Below, one piece after another: positions 44,776-53,635 of a DNA stretch of 64,000 nt; positions within the stretch are counted from its first letter, which is position 1; the number at the start of each line of letters is the position of its first letter. Made by a program: the position numbers and the translations under genes. The stretch is taken from NCBI GenBank assembly GCA_964649825.1, contig CAZYQW010000090.1, positions 9,127 through 73,126 of the forward strand, read 5' to 3'. A model generated the notes under the pieces. The model did no database searches. It was given only the letters and a program-made list of their open reading frames with translations, and was not told the origin of the DNA. This DNA comes from CAZYQW01 sp964649825. Lineage in GTDB: Bacteria > Planctomycetota > B15-G4 > JADJEK01.

Positions 44776-46263
44776 ATGACGATTCCCCCGATCCCTCCGT
44801 CTCGCCTGGCGTGCGCCAACACCCGACCCGAACGACCGGACGGCGACTTCGTCCTCTACTGGATGATCGCGGCCCGGCGCGTGCGTTGGACCTTCGGGCT
44901 CCAACACGCGCTCTTCCGCGCCCGCCAGCTCGACAAGCCGCTCCTCGTGCTCGAGCCGCTTCGCTCGGGATACCGCTGGGCGAGCGACCGGCTGCACGAC
45001 TTCGTGCTGCGCGGGATGCTCGACAACGCCGCGCGGCTGGAAGAGGCCGGAGTGCGCTACTACGCCTACGTCGAGCCGTCGAACGGAAACGGGCGCGGCC
45101 TGCTCGAGACGCTGGCCGGGCGCGCCTGCGTGGTCGTCACCGACGAGTTTCCCTGCTTCTTCCTCCCGCGGATGGTCGCGGCCGCGGCGCGGAGGATCCC
45201 GGTGCGGCTCGAGACGGTCGACGGCAACGGGCTGCTGCCGCTCCGCGCGACCCGTGCTTCGTCCCCGACGGCCTACGCGTTCCGTCGATTCCTGCAGAGG
45301 AGCCTCCTGCCGCACCTCGCGGACGCGCCGCTCTCCGACCCCTTGGAGGCGGCGACGGACCGCCGTCGCGCCGTCGTGCCGCGCGAGATCCTCGACCGCT
45401 GGACGCCGTTCCTCGTGCGCGAGCCCGGCTCGATCGCGTCGGTGCTCGCCGACCTGCCGATCGACCACGACGTGCTGGCCGTCCCCGGCACGGGCGGCAG
45501 CGTGAAGGGCGAGGCGGAGCTGCGAGGGTTCGTGAAGAGCCGCCTGGCGCGCTACGGGGACGAGCGGAATCAGCCCGAGGCGCACGCGACGAGCCGCCTG
45601 TCGCCGTACCTCCACTTCGGGCACGTGTCGGTCCACATGGCGTTCGACGCGGTCGCCGACCGTGAGTCGTGGACGCCCGATCGGGTGGCGGCGAAGACGA
45701 ACGGCAGCCGCGAGGGCTTCTGGGGGATGAGCGCCGAGGCCGAGTCGTTTCTCGACGAGCTGATCACGTGGCGGGAGCTCGGCTACGTCTTCTGCCACCA
45801 TCACCCGCGTACTTACGACCAGTTCGAGTCGCTTCCCGACTGGGCCCGCACGACCTTGGAGAAGCACGCGCCGGACGAACGGAGCCGCGTCTACGACCGG
45901 GCGGAGCTCGAGGCGGCCCGCACGCACGACGCGCTCTGGAACGCCGCGCAGCGCGAGCTCGTCGAAAGCGGCGTGATCCACAACTACCTGCGCATGCTCT
46001 GGGGCAAGAAGATCCTGGAGTGGACCAAGAGCCCGCGGCGCGCACTCGAGATCATGATCGAGCTGAACAACAAGTACGCGCTCGACGGCCGCGACCCCAA
46101 CTCGTACAGCGGCATCTTCTGGGTCCTGGGACGGTTCGATCGCCCGTGGGGCCCGGAGCGTCCGATCTTCGGGACGATTCGATACATGAGCTCCGAGAAC
46201 ACCGCGCGCAAGGTGCGGGTGAGGAGCTACGTCGAGCGCTACCTCGGGCCATCTCGATCCTGA
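44776..46263 (+). CDS. phr: class II CPD photolyase
   Basis: This 495-residue DNA photolyase has class II features: an N-terminal antenna-like Rossmann domain (FVLYWMIAARRVRWTFGLQHALFRA, KPLLVLEPLRSGYRWASDRLHDFVLRGM) and an FAD domain with SRLSPYLHFGHVSVH, SFLDELITWRELGYVFC, NYLRMLWGKKILEW, ALDGRDPNSYSGIFWVLGRFDRPWGPERPIFGTIRYM. It uses blue light to split cyclobutane pyrimidine dimers. A GTG lies directly before the ATG chosen here. It is transcribed seven bases behind the PhoD-like gene. Confidence 0.95.
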   Translation: MTIPPIPPSRLACANTRPERPDGDFVLYWMIAARRVRWTFGLQHALFRARQLDKPLLVLEPLRSGYRWASDRLHDFVLRGMLDNAARLEEAGVRYYAYVEPSNGNGRGLLETLAGRACVVVTDEFPCFFLPRMVAAAARRIPVRLETVDGNGLLPLRATRASSPTAYAFRRFLQRSLLPHLADAPLSDPLEAATDRRRAVVPREILDRWTPFLVREPGSIASVLADLPIDHDVLAVPGTGGSVKGEAELRGFVKSRLARYGDERNQPEAHATSRLSPYLHFGHVSVHMAFDAVADRESWTPDRVAAKTNGSREGFWGMSAEAESFLDELITWRELGYVFCHHHPRTYDQFESLPDWARTTLEKHAPDERSRVYDRAELEAARTHDALWNAAQRELVESGVIHNYLRMLWGKKILEWTKSPRRALEIMIELNNKYALDGRDPNSYSGIFWVLGRFDRPWGPERPIFGTIRYMSSENTARKVRVRSYVERYLGPSRS

Positions 46264-46452
46264 CCGGCGTCGCGTCCCCGTTCGTCCCCAGATCGCTCCC
46301 GGTTCGTCCCCGGTTCGACCTCGGCTCGTCCATCCAAACGGTTCGTCGACGCGCGTCCGTCGGCACGGTTTCCGCGGCGGTTTGTCCAACTCTCCCGTTC
46401 GCGCGCCTAGTCTATATGGATTCGATCACCATGGACGCGGAGGCGAGCAAGG

Positions 46453-47724
46453 ATGAGGATCGGTGTCACGACGAGCCTGATCACGGTGTTTTGGTTGACG
46501 TTCGGGACGGCGGGCGCGAACCAAGTCTGGACGGTCGACCGAAATGGGTCGGGCGACTTCGAGCAGGTCAAGGACGCCGTCGTGGCCGCCGCCGACGGCG
46601 ACGTCATCCTCGTTCGCGAGGGCGAGTACACGTTCACCACCATCGACGACAAGAGTCTCGTCATCGTCGCCGAGGAAACCGCGCTCCCCGGCCCGCACAA
46701 GATCTACGGAGTGAGCGTGAAGAACCTCGCGGCGAGCCGCCGCGTCGTGGTTCGGGGGTTCCAGATCGATGGGTTCCCGTTCCAGTTCCCGCAGGTCGGT
46801 CTCCTCACCACCCAGAACGCAGGGCCGATCGCCGTCGAGGACTGCCAGTTCACGACCGAGTTCGGGACCCACCCGGTGGTCGCGAACGCCTGCACCGCGC
46901 TCTTCTTGACGCGGTGCTCGCTGGCGGGGAAGGACGGGTTCGTGACGAGCCTTCCGGTCGATTTCTTCCCGACGCCGGCGATCGACGCGACGAACTCCGA
47001 GATCTTCCTCTACGACTCCGTCGTCGAGGGCGGCGACGGGTTGTACGCGTTCGCCTCTTCGATTTTCGGTCCGGCGGCGGCCGGTCAGGACGGCGCACCC
47101 GCCGTCGATCTCGACGGTGGGCACCTGTTCGCGTCCGGTTCGACGCTCCGCGGCGGGAACGGCGGCAAGAACGGCAGCGACAATGGCGTTTGTCTCGGAG
47201 CCGGCGACGGCGCACCGGGCGTGCGATTGACCGGGAACGACCCGCTCTTCACCCGGCTCGACTCGCTGGTCGGGGGTGGCGCGGGCGGCGCCGCCGACGG
47301 GTCGTGTCCGGGCGGCGTCGCGTCTCCTCCGATCGACGTGCAATCTGGTTCCGTGGCGACGCTGGCCGAGGCCGCGCGCTCGTTCCAACTCAGCGCGCTC
47401 GCTCGTGAGGGCGAGTCGATCTCGATCCACCTGACCGGCCAGCCCGGCGAGATCGCGAAGATCCTCTTCACCGTGACCCATACGGGAGTCTACGCGCCGG
47501 GTCTGCAGGGAGGGCTCCTCGTCGGCGTCCCGACGAGCCTCGTCGTGCTCGGCGCGATCCCGCCGAGCGGAGAGATCACTCTCTCGGCCCCGCTGCCCCC
47601 GAACCTCATCAAACCGCCTTTCCTCGGGATTTCGATCATCGCTCAGACGCTGATGTTCGGTCAGGGCGGCCTCGGCGTGCTCGGCTCCCCGTCCGTCGCG
47701 ACGATCGTCGACAGCGGGGTGTAG
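46453..47724 (+). CDS. secreted right-handed beta-helix protein
   Basis: This 423-residue exported protein has a signal peptide (TTSLITVFWLTFGTAGANQ). It then has VWTVDRNGSGDFEQVKDAVVAAADGDVILVREGEY, the usual opening of DUF1565/pectate-lyase-like beta-helix proteins. Helix coils follow (VKNLAASRRVVVRGFQI, IAVEDCQFTTEF, LFLTRCSLAGKDGF). A Gly-rich segment around residues 215-285 and a final beta-rich domain (from about residue 310) complete it. The final domain does not show the CPG signature found on other exported proteins here. The promoter is expected in the preceding 190 bases. Confidence 0.8.
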   Translation: MRIGVTTSLITVFWLTFGTAGANQVWTVDRNGSGDFEQVKDAVVAAADGDVILVREGEYTFTTIDDKSLVIVAEETALPGPHKIYGVSVKNLAASRRVVVRGFQIDGFPFQFPQVGLLTTQNAGPIAVEDCQFTTEFGTHPVVANACTALFLTRCSLAGKDGFVTSLPVDFFPTPAIDATNSEIFLYDSVVEGGDGLYAFASSIFGPAAAGQDGAPAVDLDGGHLFASGSTLRGGNGGKNGSDNGVCLGAGDGAPGVRLTGNDPLFTRLDSLVGGGAGGAADGSCPGGVASPPIDVQSGSVATLAEAARSFQLSALAREGESISIHLTGQPGEIAKILFTVTHTGVYAPGLQGGLLVGVPTSLVVLGAIPPSGEITLSAPLPPNLIKPPFLGISIIAQTLMFGQGGLGVLGSPSVATIVDSGV

Positions 47725-47760
47725 GGGCCGGTTCTCTCCTCGACCCTGGGGCTGGCCCCG

Positions 47761-47793
47761 TCCTCGGCGCCGAAGAAGCCTCGGCGCCGAGGA
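47761..47793 (+). terminator. strong terminator-like hairpin after the beta-helix gene
   Basis: Perfect 13-base arms (TCCTCGGCGCCGA and TCGGCGCCGAGGA) flank the loop AGAAGCC, about 35 bases past the stop codon. There is no T-run, so termination may need Rho or rely on the stem alone. Confidence 0.55.
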
Positions 47794-47839
47794 ACCAGGG
47801 AATCGAGGGGGCGGGGAAACGGGAAACGGGCCGGGCTGT

Positions 47840-47860
47840 GGACTTTACTCGGTAAAGTCC
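47840..47860 (+). promoter_or_regulatory. palindromic operator upstream of the membrane-protein/regulator pair
   Basis: A perfect inverted repeat, arms GGACTTTAC and GTAAAGTCC around TCG, lies 19 bases before the ATG of the next gene. Its size and place fit a dimeric winged-helix repressor site, most likely for the regulator encoded second in this operon. Confidence 0.7.
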
Positions 47861-47879
47861 TTCGTGCTATCCTCCGCGC

Positions 47880-48494
47880 ATGAGCATCCTCCGCGCCGAG
47901 ACCGCGACCGAGACCCGCCGGCCGACCCTGCCGAGTCGGGCGCGTCGCGATCTCCAGTTCATCCGGCGCACGATGAGCCGGGCGTCGTCGTTCACCGCGG
48001 TGCCGGGGGTCGGCGGGGTCCTGATGGGCGTGATCGGGGCCGTTGCGTCGGTCGTGGCGGGGAATCAGGTGGCCGCGGGTCGGTGGCTCGTGACGTGGCT
48101 CGTCGCGGCCGCGGTCGCGGCGACGATCGGACTGGCCGCCCTCCTCCTGAAGTCGCGTCGCGCTCGGGTCTCGCTCCTCGAGGGACCGGGCGCGCGTTTC
48201 CTGTTGAGCCTGCTGCCGCCGTTCTTCGCCGGAGTCCTGTTCACGTGGGTGCTCGTACGCGGCGGTCGCGTGGACGACCTGCCCGGCGTGTGGCTTTTGA
48301 TGTACGGGGTGACCGTCCTGACGGGCGGCGCGTTCTCGATTCGCGCCGTGCTCGTCATGGGTGCGTCGTTCTTCCTGCTCGGAATCGTCACGCTGTTCGC
48401 GCCGGTCGAGTACGGCAACCTGCTCCTCGGAGTCGGGTTCGGCGGGCTGCACGTGCTGTTCGGGGCCCGAATCGCGAGGTGTCACGGTGGATGA
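47880..48494 (+). CDS. hypothetical integral membrane protein co-transcribed with a winged-helix regulator
   Basis: This 204-residue protein starts with a charged cytoplasmic stretch (about residues 1-40) and has roughly five to six hydrophobic segments: VPGVGGVLMGVIGAVASVVAG, WLVTWLVAAAVAATIGLAALLL, FLLSLLPPFFAGVLFTWVLV, VWLLMYGVTVLTGGAFSI, LVMGASFFLLGIVTLFAP, LLLGVGFGGLHVLFGARIA. I do not know a named family. It is paired with a small winged-helix gene that overlaps its last eight bases and is preceded by a palindromic operator. The pair therefore looks like an autoregulated sensor or response unit. Confidence 0.8.
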   Translation: MSILRAETATETRRPTLPSRARRDLQFIRRTMSRASSFTAVPGVGGVLMGVIGAVASVVAGNQVAAGRWLVTWLVAAAVAATIGLAALLLKSRRARVSLLEGPGARFLLSLLPPFFAGVLFTWVLVRGGRVDDLPGVWLLMYGVTVLTGGAFSIRAVLVMGASFFLLGIVTLFAPVEYGNLLLGVGFGGLHVLFGARIARCHGG

Positions 48495-48846
48495 AGCGAG
48501 CCGGCGAAAAGCGAAGCGGGCGTCGTTCGAGCGCTTGCAGGGATTCGTCGACGCCGACGAGTCGCACCGGCTCATCCACGAACGCGTTCGTCTCGCGCTC
48601 GTCAGCGCGCTCGCGGTCAATGATCGCCTCGCGTTCTCCGAGTTGAGGGACATCCTCGGGCTCACCGACGGCAACCTCAGCGTTCACGCCCGCAAGCTCG
48701 AGGAAGGCGGACTCATCAAGAGCACGAAGTCGTTCGTCGGGCGCAAGCCGAAGACCGAGTATCGACTGACCGAAAAGGGGCGGCGCGTTCTGGCCGCCTA
48801 CCTCGATCACATGGAGAGGCTCATTCGCGTCGTCCGTCGACGGTGA
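48487..48846 (+). CDS. winged-helix transcriptional regulator (HTH_34/MarR-like)
   Basis: This 119-residue DNA-binding protein has RLALVSALAVNDRLAFSELRDILGLTDGNLSVHARKLEEGGLIKSTKSFVGRKPKTEYRLTEKGRRVLAAYLDHME, a complete winged helix with recognition helix TDGNLSVHARKL. The GTG start lies inside the end of the membrane-protein gene (eight-base overlap), so translation is coupled. It probably binds the GGACTTTAC/GTAAAGTCC palindrome in front of the operon. No effector domain is visible beyond the C-terminal helix. Confidence 0.88.
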   Translation: MDEASRRKAKRASFERLQGFVDADESHRLIHERVRLALVSALAVNDRLAFSELRDILGLTDGNLSVHARKLEEGGLIKSTKSFVGRKPKTEYRLTEKGRRVLAAYLDHMERLIRVVRRR

Positions 48847-48897
48847 CGCGAACGAGCGGACCGTGAGCGGCGCGCGCAAGAAACACCGCGGTGACCC

Positions 48898-50049
48898 ATG
48901 AGCCGATTCGAAGCCGCAACTCTTCTTTCCGACGCGGAGGGCCTGGTCGAATCGCTCGAGAGGGTTCGTCCGGCGGATCGGCCGCAGCGATTCGTTCGCG
49001 CCCTGCGTCGGACGCCCCTGCCGTTCATCGCGTGCGACGCCGGCGCGAGCGGCGCCGCCGCGGTCCTCGCCACCTTCGACGTGACGCACGTGCTGAGCGG
49101 CGCCGCCCTCTCGTTCGGCGTCGGCTTCGCGGCTCACTCGGCCGTCCTCTCCGCGATCGCGTGTCATCACGTCGAGGCCACCGACTCGGCGTTCCTGCTG
49201 CGGCGCCTGCTTCTCGACGGGATCGAGGACGATCGGCTCCTCGTGAGCGGAGCGGGACCGGCGCCAGGTGGAGAACCGGCGCGGCGATGCGGTGGGGTTC
49301 CGGCGCGCCGGATCTCCGATGGATACGTGGTGCGCGGCCGCTCCGAGTTCGCGCCGTGGGCGGCGTACGCGGACCTCGTCGGCTTCATCGGCGACGCCGA
49401 GGATGGTACGACGCGGATCATGCTGACGCCGTTCGCCCGGAACCCGCGGGTGCGCCGGCTCCCGGGACCGGGGCTCGGAACACTGCGCGGCATCGGCGCG
49501 CGCTCCGTCGCCTATCAGGACGTCCGGATTCCCGAGTCCCACGCGATCGGCGACGGTCGACCATCCGACTCCGGACGGACGCGCCTCTTGCTGAGCACGG
49601 TGCGCGAGTGCCTGTTCGCGGCCGCCTACCTCGGCGTCGCCTACCGGGCGGTCGAGGAGCTGCGCGACTTCGCGCGCCGCGACCGGCAGGCGTCCGGCTT
49701 CTCGCGCGACGCCGTCGTCACCGAGCTGGGACGCCTCCTGATCCGACATCGAACCGCGTTCCTCGCCGCGCGTGAAGCGACGCGGGGCTGGGCGGACTCG
49801 GTCCTTCCTACCGCCTCGTGGTGGTCGCTGCGTCGAGTCATGGACAACGCGATCGCGGCGCGGCTCGAGGGGATGCACACGGCCGAGGCGATCGCGCGCG
49901 TGGTGCGCCGCCGGATCGGGGCGAAGCTGCCGGTGCCGCGGCGTGCGGTCGATCGGGTGCTCGACGAGGCCACGTTCGGCGGGATCTCCGCCGACGCGCG
50001 CGAGGAGACGGAACGCGAGGTGGGCCATCGGTTCTTGAGCGGGGCATAG
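48898..50049 (+). CDS. acyl-CoA dehydrogenase-like protein, divergent
   Basis: This 383-residue protein has the architecture of an acyl-CoA dehydrogenase. The middle beta domain reads ISDGYVVRGRSEFAPWAAYADLVGFIGDAEDGTTRIML then GIGARSVAYQDVRIPESHAIG. A C-terminal helical domain starts LLLSTVRECLFAAAYLGVAYRAVEELRDFARRDRQ. The N-terminal helical domain is short and poorly conserved. I cannot place the catalytic Glu, so it may be a flavoprotein with altered chemistry or a non-catalytic relative. It lies alone between the winged-helix regulator and the UvrD-like helicase on the same strand. Confidence 0.72.
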   Translation: MSRFEAATLLSDAEGLVESLERVRPADRPQRFVRALRRTPLPFIACDAGASGAAAVLATFDVTHVLSGAALSFGVGFAAHSAVLSAIACHHVEATDSAFLLRRLLLDGIEDDRLLVSGAGPAPGGEPARRCGGVPARRISDGYVVRGRSEFAPWAAYADLVGFIGDAEDGTTRIMLTPFARNPRVRRLPGPGLGTLRGIGARSVAYQDVRIPESHAIGDGRPSDSGRTRLLLSTVRECLFAAAYLGVAYRAVEELRDFARRDRQASGFSRDAVVTELGRLLIRHRTAFLAAREATRGWADSVLPTASWWSLRRVMDNAIAARLEGMHTAEAIARVVRRRIGAKLPVPRRAVDRVLDEATFGGISADAREETEREVGHRFLSGA

Positions 50050-50115
50050 CCACCGGCCGTCCGACCTCCCGGCCTCCACCGCCATCCGGTGAGCCGGGAC
50101 GATAGATTGGGCTCG

Positions 50116-52575
50116 ATGACGAGCCACCGACGCTTCCCGAACGACGAGCAACGCGCGGTCCTGAACGCCGTTCATGGGCCTCGCCTCGTGCTCGCTCCGG
50201 CCGGGTCGGGAAAGACGCGCGTGATGGCGGCCCGGCTCGCGCGGGCGATCCGCGGGGGCATCGATCCGGATCGCACGCTCTGCGTCACCTTCACGAATCG
50301 CGCCGCACAGGAGATGCGTCGCCGCGTCGAGGACGAGCTCGGCGACGTCGCGCGCCGGGTGCACGTTCGTACGTTCCACGGGCTCTGCGCGTGGATGCTG
50401 CGCCACGACTCCCGTGATCTCGGCATCCCCCAGGACTCCGTGATCTATGACGACGAGGACTGCATCGAGCTCATCGGCCGCATCCAGAAGGGCATCGATG
50501 GGCCGGTCCGGTCGCGCCGGGCGTCCGAGCTGTTCTTCGAGATCGCGGGGCGCAAGTCGAACGCGGACGGCGACGAGCTGGCGCTCGATCGTATCCCGCC
50601 GCTCTATCGACGCCCGACCGAGAGCGACCTGCGCGTCGTCTCCGACCGCTACCACGGATTCCTCGTCGAGTGGCACGCGCTCGACTTCGCGGATCTCGTC
50701 TATCGCGTCCGCGGCCTGCTCCGGTTCCTCGATGCGCGCGCACGATACTGGGAGGGGCGGTTCGATTGGATCCAGGTCGACGAGGTGCAGGACACGCATT
50801 GGTCGGAGTACGAGGTCCTGAAACGCCTCGCGGCGCGGACCGGCAACATCGCGTTGTTCGGCGACGTCGATCAGACGATCTACGAGTGGCGGGGATCGCG
50901 CCCGCTCGAGATCCTCGACGGCTTCCGCCGGGACTTCACGTCCGTCCGGCAGCACTTCCTCTCGTTGAACTATCGAGCGACGAAGGAGCTCCTGCGGGTG
51001 GCCGACACGTTCGCCGACACGTTCGCGGATCGCAAGACGGACCTCGTCCCCCATCCGTCGCTTCCCGAAGGGCTTCCGCCGCTCGTCCGCGTCCTGAAGA
51101 CCGATGACGACGAGGCGCAGTGGATCGCCGCGGCGGTCGCCGACGCGCTGCGGCAGTCGCCCGACGAGCGCGTCGGCGTCCTCGCTCGCGGGCACGCGCG
51201 ACTCGAGACGATCTCGCGGGCGCTCGCCGCGGCCGGAGTCGATCACGTCACCGTCGAGCAGTTCGAGTTCTTCCGGCGTCAGGAGGTGAAGGACGTGCTC
51301 GCGCGCGCGAGGCTGATCCTCAACTCGTTCGACTCGGGCGCGGCGCGCCGGCTGCTGCTCCGTCCGCCGTCCGGCGTCGGGGGTCGGTCGCTTGACGCGC
51401 TCGCGCGCGAGGGGTTTCCGGTCGGGCTGCGGCTCGCCGACTTGTTTCGGGTCGCGACGCACGATCGCGGCGAGCCGTTCGCGGCGCTCGTCGACGCGAT
51501 CGACGACGACGCGGTCGTCGTGTTCGACGTCGAGACGACGGGGCTCGACCCGGGCCAGGACGAGGTCATCGAGATCGCGGCGACGTGCGTCTCGCGCACG
51601 GGCGGCGGCGAGTCGTTCCACGCCTGGGTGCGGCCGACGCGGCGCGTCGGCGAGTCGGAACGGATTCACGGCTTCTCGGACGCGTTTCTCGACGAGCACG
51701 GAGAGGACGCGAGGGACGTGTTCGCGCGCTTCGCGGCGTTCGTCGGCGACGCCCATCTCGTGGGGCACAACGTGCGCTTCGACCTCGACCTGCTGCGCTA
51801 CCACTCGCGGCGCATCGGCGTCGAGATCGCCGAGCGACCGTTCGACGACACGCTCGAGATCGCGCGACGCTGGGTCGCGGCCGAACGCTTCGATCTCGCG
51901 TCGCTCGCGGCGCGGCTCGAGTTGGACGCGCGGCCGACGCATCGCGCCGAAGACGACGTACGAACGACCATCGAGCTGCTGCGGCGGCTGGAGCCGGCGC
52001 TGCGTGACGGCGCTTCGGCGCGGGCCGGCGTCATCGCGCGACATGGAGCACCGTTTCGTGCATTGGCCGAGAAGATCGAGCAATGGCGATCGGCGGCGGA
52101 CGCGACGCGCCCGGCCGCGCTGCTCGAGCGCGTCGTCGTCGAGTCGGGGTTGAAGGCTCTGTACGCGTCGAGCCGGCGTCGCTCGGGCCACGTCGACGAT
52201 CTGGTGCGGTTCTTCCACGCGCAGGATCGAGCGGAGCTCCCGGCGCGGGTCGCGTTGGACGATCTCGTTCGCACCGCTGCGTTGTCGCGCAACGTGGATC
52301 ACCTCGACGCCGACGATCGTCGCGTGCCGGTCGTCACCGTCCATCAGGCGAAGGGTCTGGAGTTCGACACCGTGTTCCTGGCCGGGTTGAGCGACGGCGA
52401 GTTTCCGGCCCATCTCGCCGAACGGGAAGGCCGGCTCGAGGAAGAGCGCCGGCTCTTCTACGTCGCGCTGACGCGAGCGCGGAAGCGACTCGTGCTGACG
52501 GCCCACGAGCAGGGGCCCTTCGGTTTTCGCCGGCCGAGCCGCTTCCTGTCGGAGCTCGGACCGACTCGCGCGTGA
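50116..52575 (+). CDS. UvrD-family SF1 helicase with an internal DEDDh exonuclease domain
   Basis: This protein is 819 residues long. The N-terminal ATPase has Walker A APAGSGKT (residues 27-34), CVTFTNRAAQEM (motif Ia), Walker B WIQVDEVQDT (about 218-227) and YEWRGSRP. Residues about 465-620 form a DnaQ-like 3'-5' exonuclease with VVFDVETTGLDPGQDEVIEIA, VGHNVRFDLDLL and HRAEDDVRT. Helicase motifs resume as VVTVHQAKGLEFDTVFLAGL (about 738) and RRLFYVALTRARKRL (about 775). The exonuclease is thus inserted between the helicase 2A-region motifs. It likely unwinds and trims DNA in repair. The ATG before TSHRRFPNDEQ is chosen over a GTG nine codons upstream. Confidence 0.9.
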   Translation: MTSHRRFPNDEQRAVLNAVHGPRLVLAPAGSGKTRVMAARLARAIRGGIDPDRTLCVTFTNRAAQEMRRRVEDELGDVARRVHVRTFHGLCAWMLRHDSRDLGIPQDSVIYDDEDCIELIGRIQKGIDGPVRSRRASELFFEIAGRKSNADGDELALDRIPPLYRRPTESDLRVVSDRYHGFLVEWHALDFADLVYRVRGLLRFLDARARYWEGRFDWIQVDEVQDTHWSEYEVLKRLAARTGNIALFGDVDQTIYEWRGSRPLEILDGFRRDFTSVRQHFLSLNYRATKELLRVADTFADTFADRKTDLVPHPSLPEGLPPLVRVLKTDDDEAQWIAAAVADALRQSPDERVGVLARGHARLETISRALAAAGVDHVTVEQFEFFRRQEVKDVLARARLILNSFDSGAARRLLLRPPSGVGGRSLDALAREGFPVGLRLADLFRVATHDRGEPFAALVDAIDDDAVVVFDVETTGLDPGQDEVIEIAATCVSRTGGGESFHAWVRPTRRVGESERIHGFSDAFLDEHGEDARDVFARFAAFVGDAHLVGHNVRFDLDLLRYHSRRIGVEIAERPFDDTLEIARRWVAAERFDLASLAARLELDARPTHRAEDDVRTTIELLRRLEPALRDGASARAGVIARHGAPFRALAEKIEQWRSAADATRPAALLERVVVESGLKALYASSRRRSGHVDDLVRFFHAQDRAELPARVALDDLVRTAALSRNVDHLDADDRRVPVVTVHQAKGLEFDTVFLAGLSDGEFPAHLAEREGRLEEERRLFYVALTRARKRLVLTAHEQGPFGFRRPSRFLSELGPTRA

Positions 52576-52755
52576 CCCCTTACTCCTTGATCTCGACGAC
52601 GATCACTCCGCCACGGAAGCTCGCTCCAATCCTTGCAACCGGTCTGTCGGTCCAAGTATGGGGTTGTGCTCCCGCGCCGCTCCGTTTCTCGCGGGAGCGT
52701 GAATCGTCCGGGGTGACGATCGTCGCTTCGCGACGGCGAGGCGCCACCAAACGCA

Positions 52756-52787
52756 ACGAGGGTCCGTCCGTCTGGACGAACCCTCGT
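52756..52787 (-). terminator. terminator of the histone-like gene
   Basis: Arms CGAGGGT and ACCCTCG, continued by CGTCC and GGACG after one mismatch, surround a four-base loop. Read leftward it is followed by TTGCGTTTGGT, a T-rich run, 37 bases past the stop of the histone-like gene. Confidence 0.65.
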
Positions 52788-52823
52788 CGTCGAGCATTCG
52801 AGATGCTCGGGTCGATCTCGTCG

Positions 52824-53051
52824 TTAGAGATCCTGCGGGCGCATGGTCGAACGCTTGTTCGCCTGCGTGCGGTTGGCCGCGCGATCGATCAGGTCATGGA
52901 CCTCGTCGCTGATCGCCTGGAGCAGATCGCCCGACGCCATGAGACCCTTGCCCCTGACGTACTCCTTGACCTTGCTTCCGACGACGAGGATCTCGCGCTT
53001 GCCGCCGCCGCCGCCGCCCGTCTTCTTCGTCGCCTTCTTCTTGGCCGCCAT
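52824..53051 (-). CDS. bacterial histone-fold protein (DUF1931/Bd0055-like)
   Basis: This 75-residue protein has a basic, glycine-rich tail (AAKKKATKKTGGGGGGKRE, residues 2-20) followed by one histone fold. VVGSKVKEYVRGKG, SGDLLQAISDEVHDLIDRAANRTQANKR and STMRPQDL give helix-strap-helix-strap-helix. The closing KRSTMRPQDL matches the R-T/xPxDL signature shared by archaeal histones and bacterial histones such as Bdellovibrio Bd0055. Being so basic and small it should bind DNA as a dimer. The ATG after GGAGGG is chosen; an upstream extension would be Arg-rich and lacks a ribosome site. It is monocistronic with its own terminator. Confidence 0.85.
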   Translation of the reverse strand: MAAKKKATKKTGGGGGGKREILVVGSKVKEYVRGKGLMASGDLLQAISDEVHDLIDRAANRTQANKRSTMRPQDL

Positions 53052-53431
53052 TAGAACCCTCCAGCAGTGCTTGGAATGGAAACGATTCCGGTTTCGAATC
53101 CGCGGAAACGTAGCTTCGAGGGAGAGGCCCTGCAAGCGCGAATCGGCGAATTCTCGCATTCTGTGAATGCCAATCGCCCAGTCGGGCCGTCGCGAACGTG
53201 CGCGTCGCGGGGTCGACGGACGCCCGCGTGGAGCGCTCCACGACCTCGATACCCGGCTCGACGCCGACGCTTCGGAGTCGACGATCGATCGCGAGCCTGG
53301 TGCCGAAGCGAATGCGCAAAACCACCGTTTGATGGGCGTTTGCGGCTGCTATTCTCGAAACGTGGTTTCCGCCAGGAACCGAGAACCAAGGAACCCCAGG
53401 AACCCAAGGAACCAAGAATCGGAGCCGGATC
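53052..53431. other. divergent intergenic region between the histone-like and small membrane-protein genes
   Basis: The 380-base gap holds no gene I can support. Near its right end is an imperfect run of AGGAACC(C)A repeats, listed separately. Promoters for both flanking genes must lie here. Confidence 0.5.
53374..53418. repeat. imperfect AGGAACC(C)A tandem repeats
   Basis: About five degenerate copies of an 8-9-base unit precede the small membrane-protein gene. They look like replication-slippage products with no obvious role. Confidence 0.7.
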
Positions 53432-53635
53432 ATGGTCGAAGTTGCACCCGTCATCGCCGCGGTCGTCGTTCATCGCGCGGAAGGGATCGGCTGGTTCACA
53501 CTCTCCCTGCTGAACGCAGGAATTGCGCAATCGAAGAATCGCAGCGGACTCAACTGGTGGCTTCTATCGATCTTCCTCGGTCCGATCGCGACGTTCATCC
53601 TCGTGGCGTTCTGCGAGAAACTTCCCGAGGCGTGA
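53432..53635 (+). CDS. 67-residue small membrane protein
   Basis: This short protein has two hydrophobic segments (VEVAPVIAAVVVHRAEGIGWFTLSLLNAGIA; WWLLSIFLGPIATFILVAFCEKL) separated by QSKNRSGLNW. The pattern RSGLNWWLLSIFLGPIATFIL resembles small proteins of the inner membrane annotated as hypothetical in many bacteria. GGAG lies upstream of the ATG. The next gene, an APC permease, starts 127 bases downstream on the same strand. Confidence 0.65.
   Translation: MVEVAPVIAAVVVHRAEGIGWFTLSLLNAGIAQSKNRSGLNWWLLSIFLGPIATFILVAFCEKLPEA

Noticed and set aside
52580..52790. Minus-strand frame ending PVARIGASFRGGVIVVEIKE just after the UvrD gene
   Set aside because: The last residues look strand-like, but the rest is Arg-rich, there is no start with a ribosome site and it crosses the terminator hairpin. 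Too weak to call.
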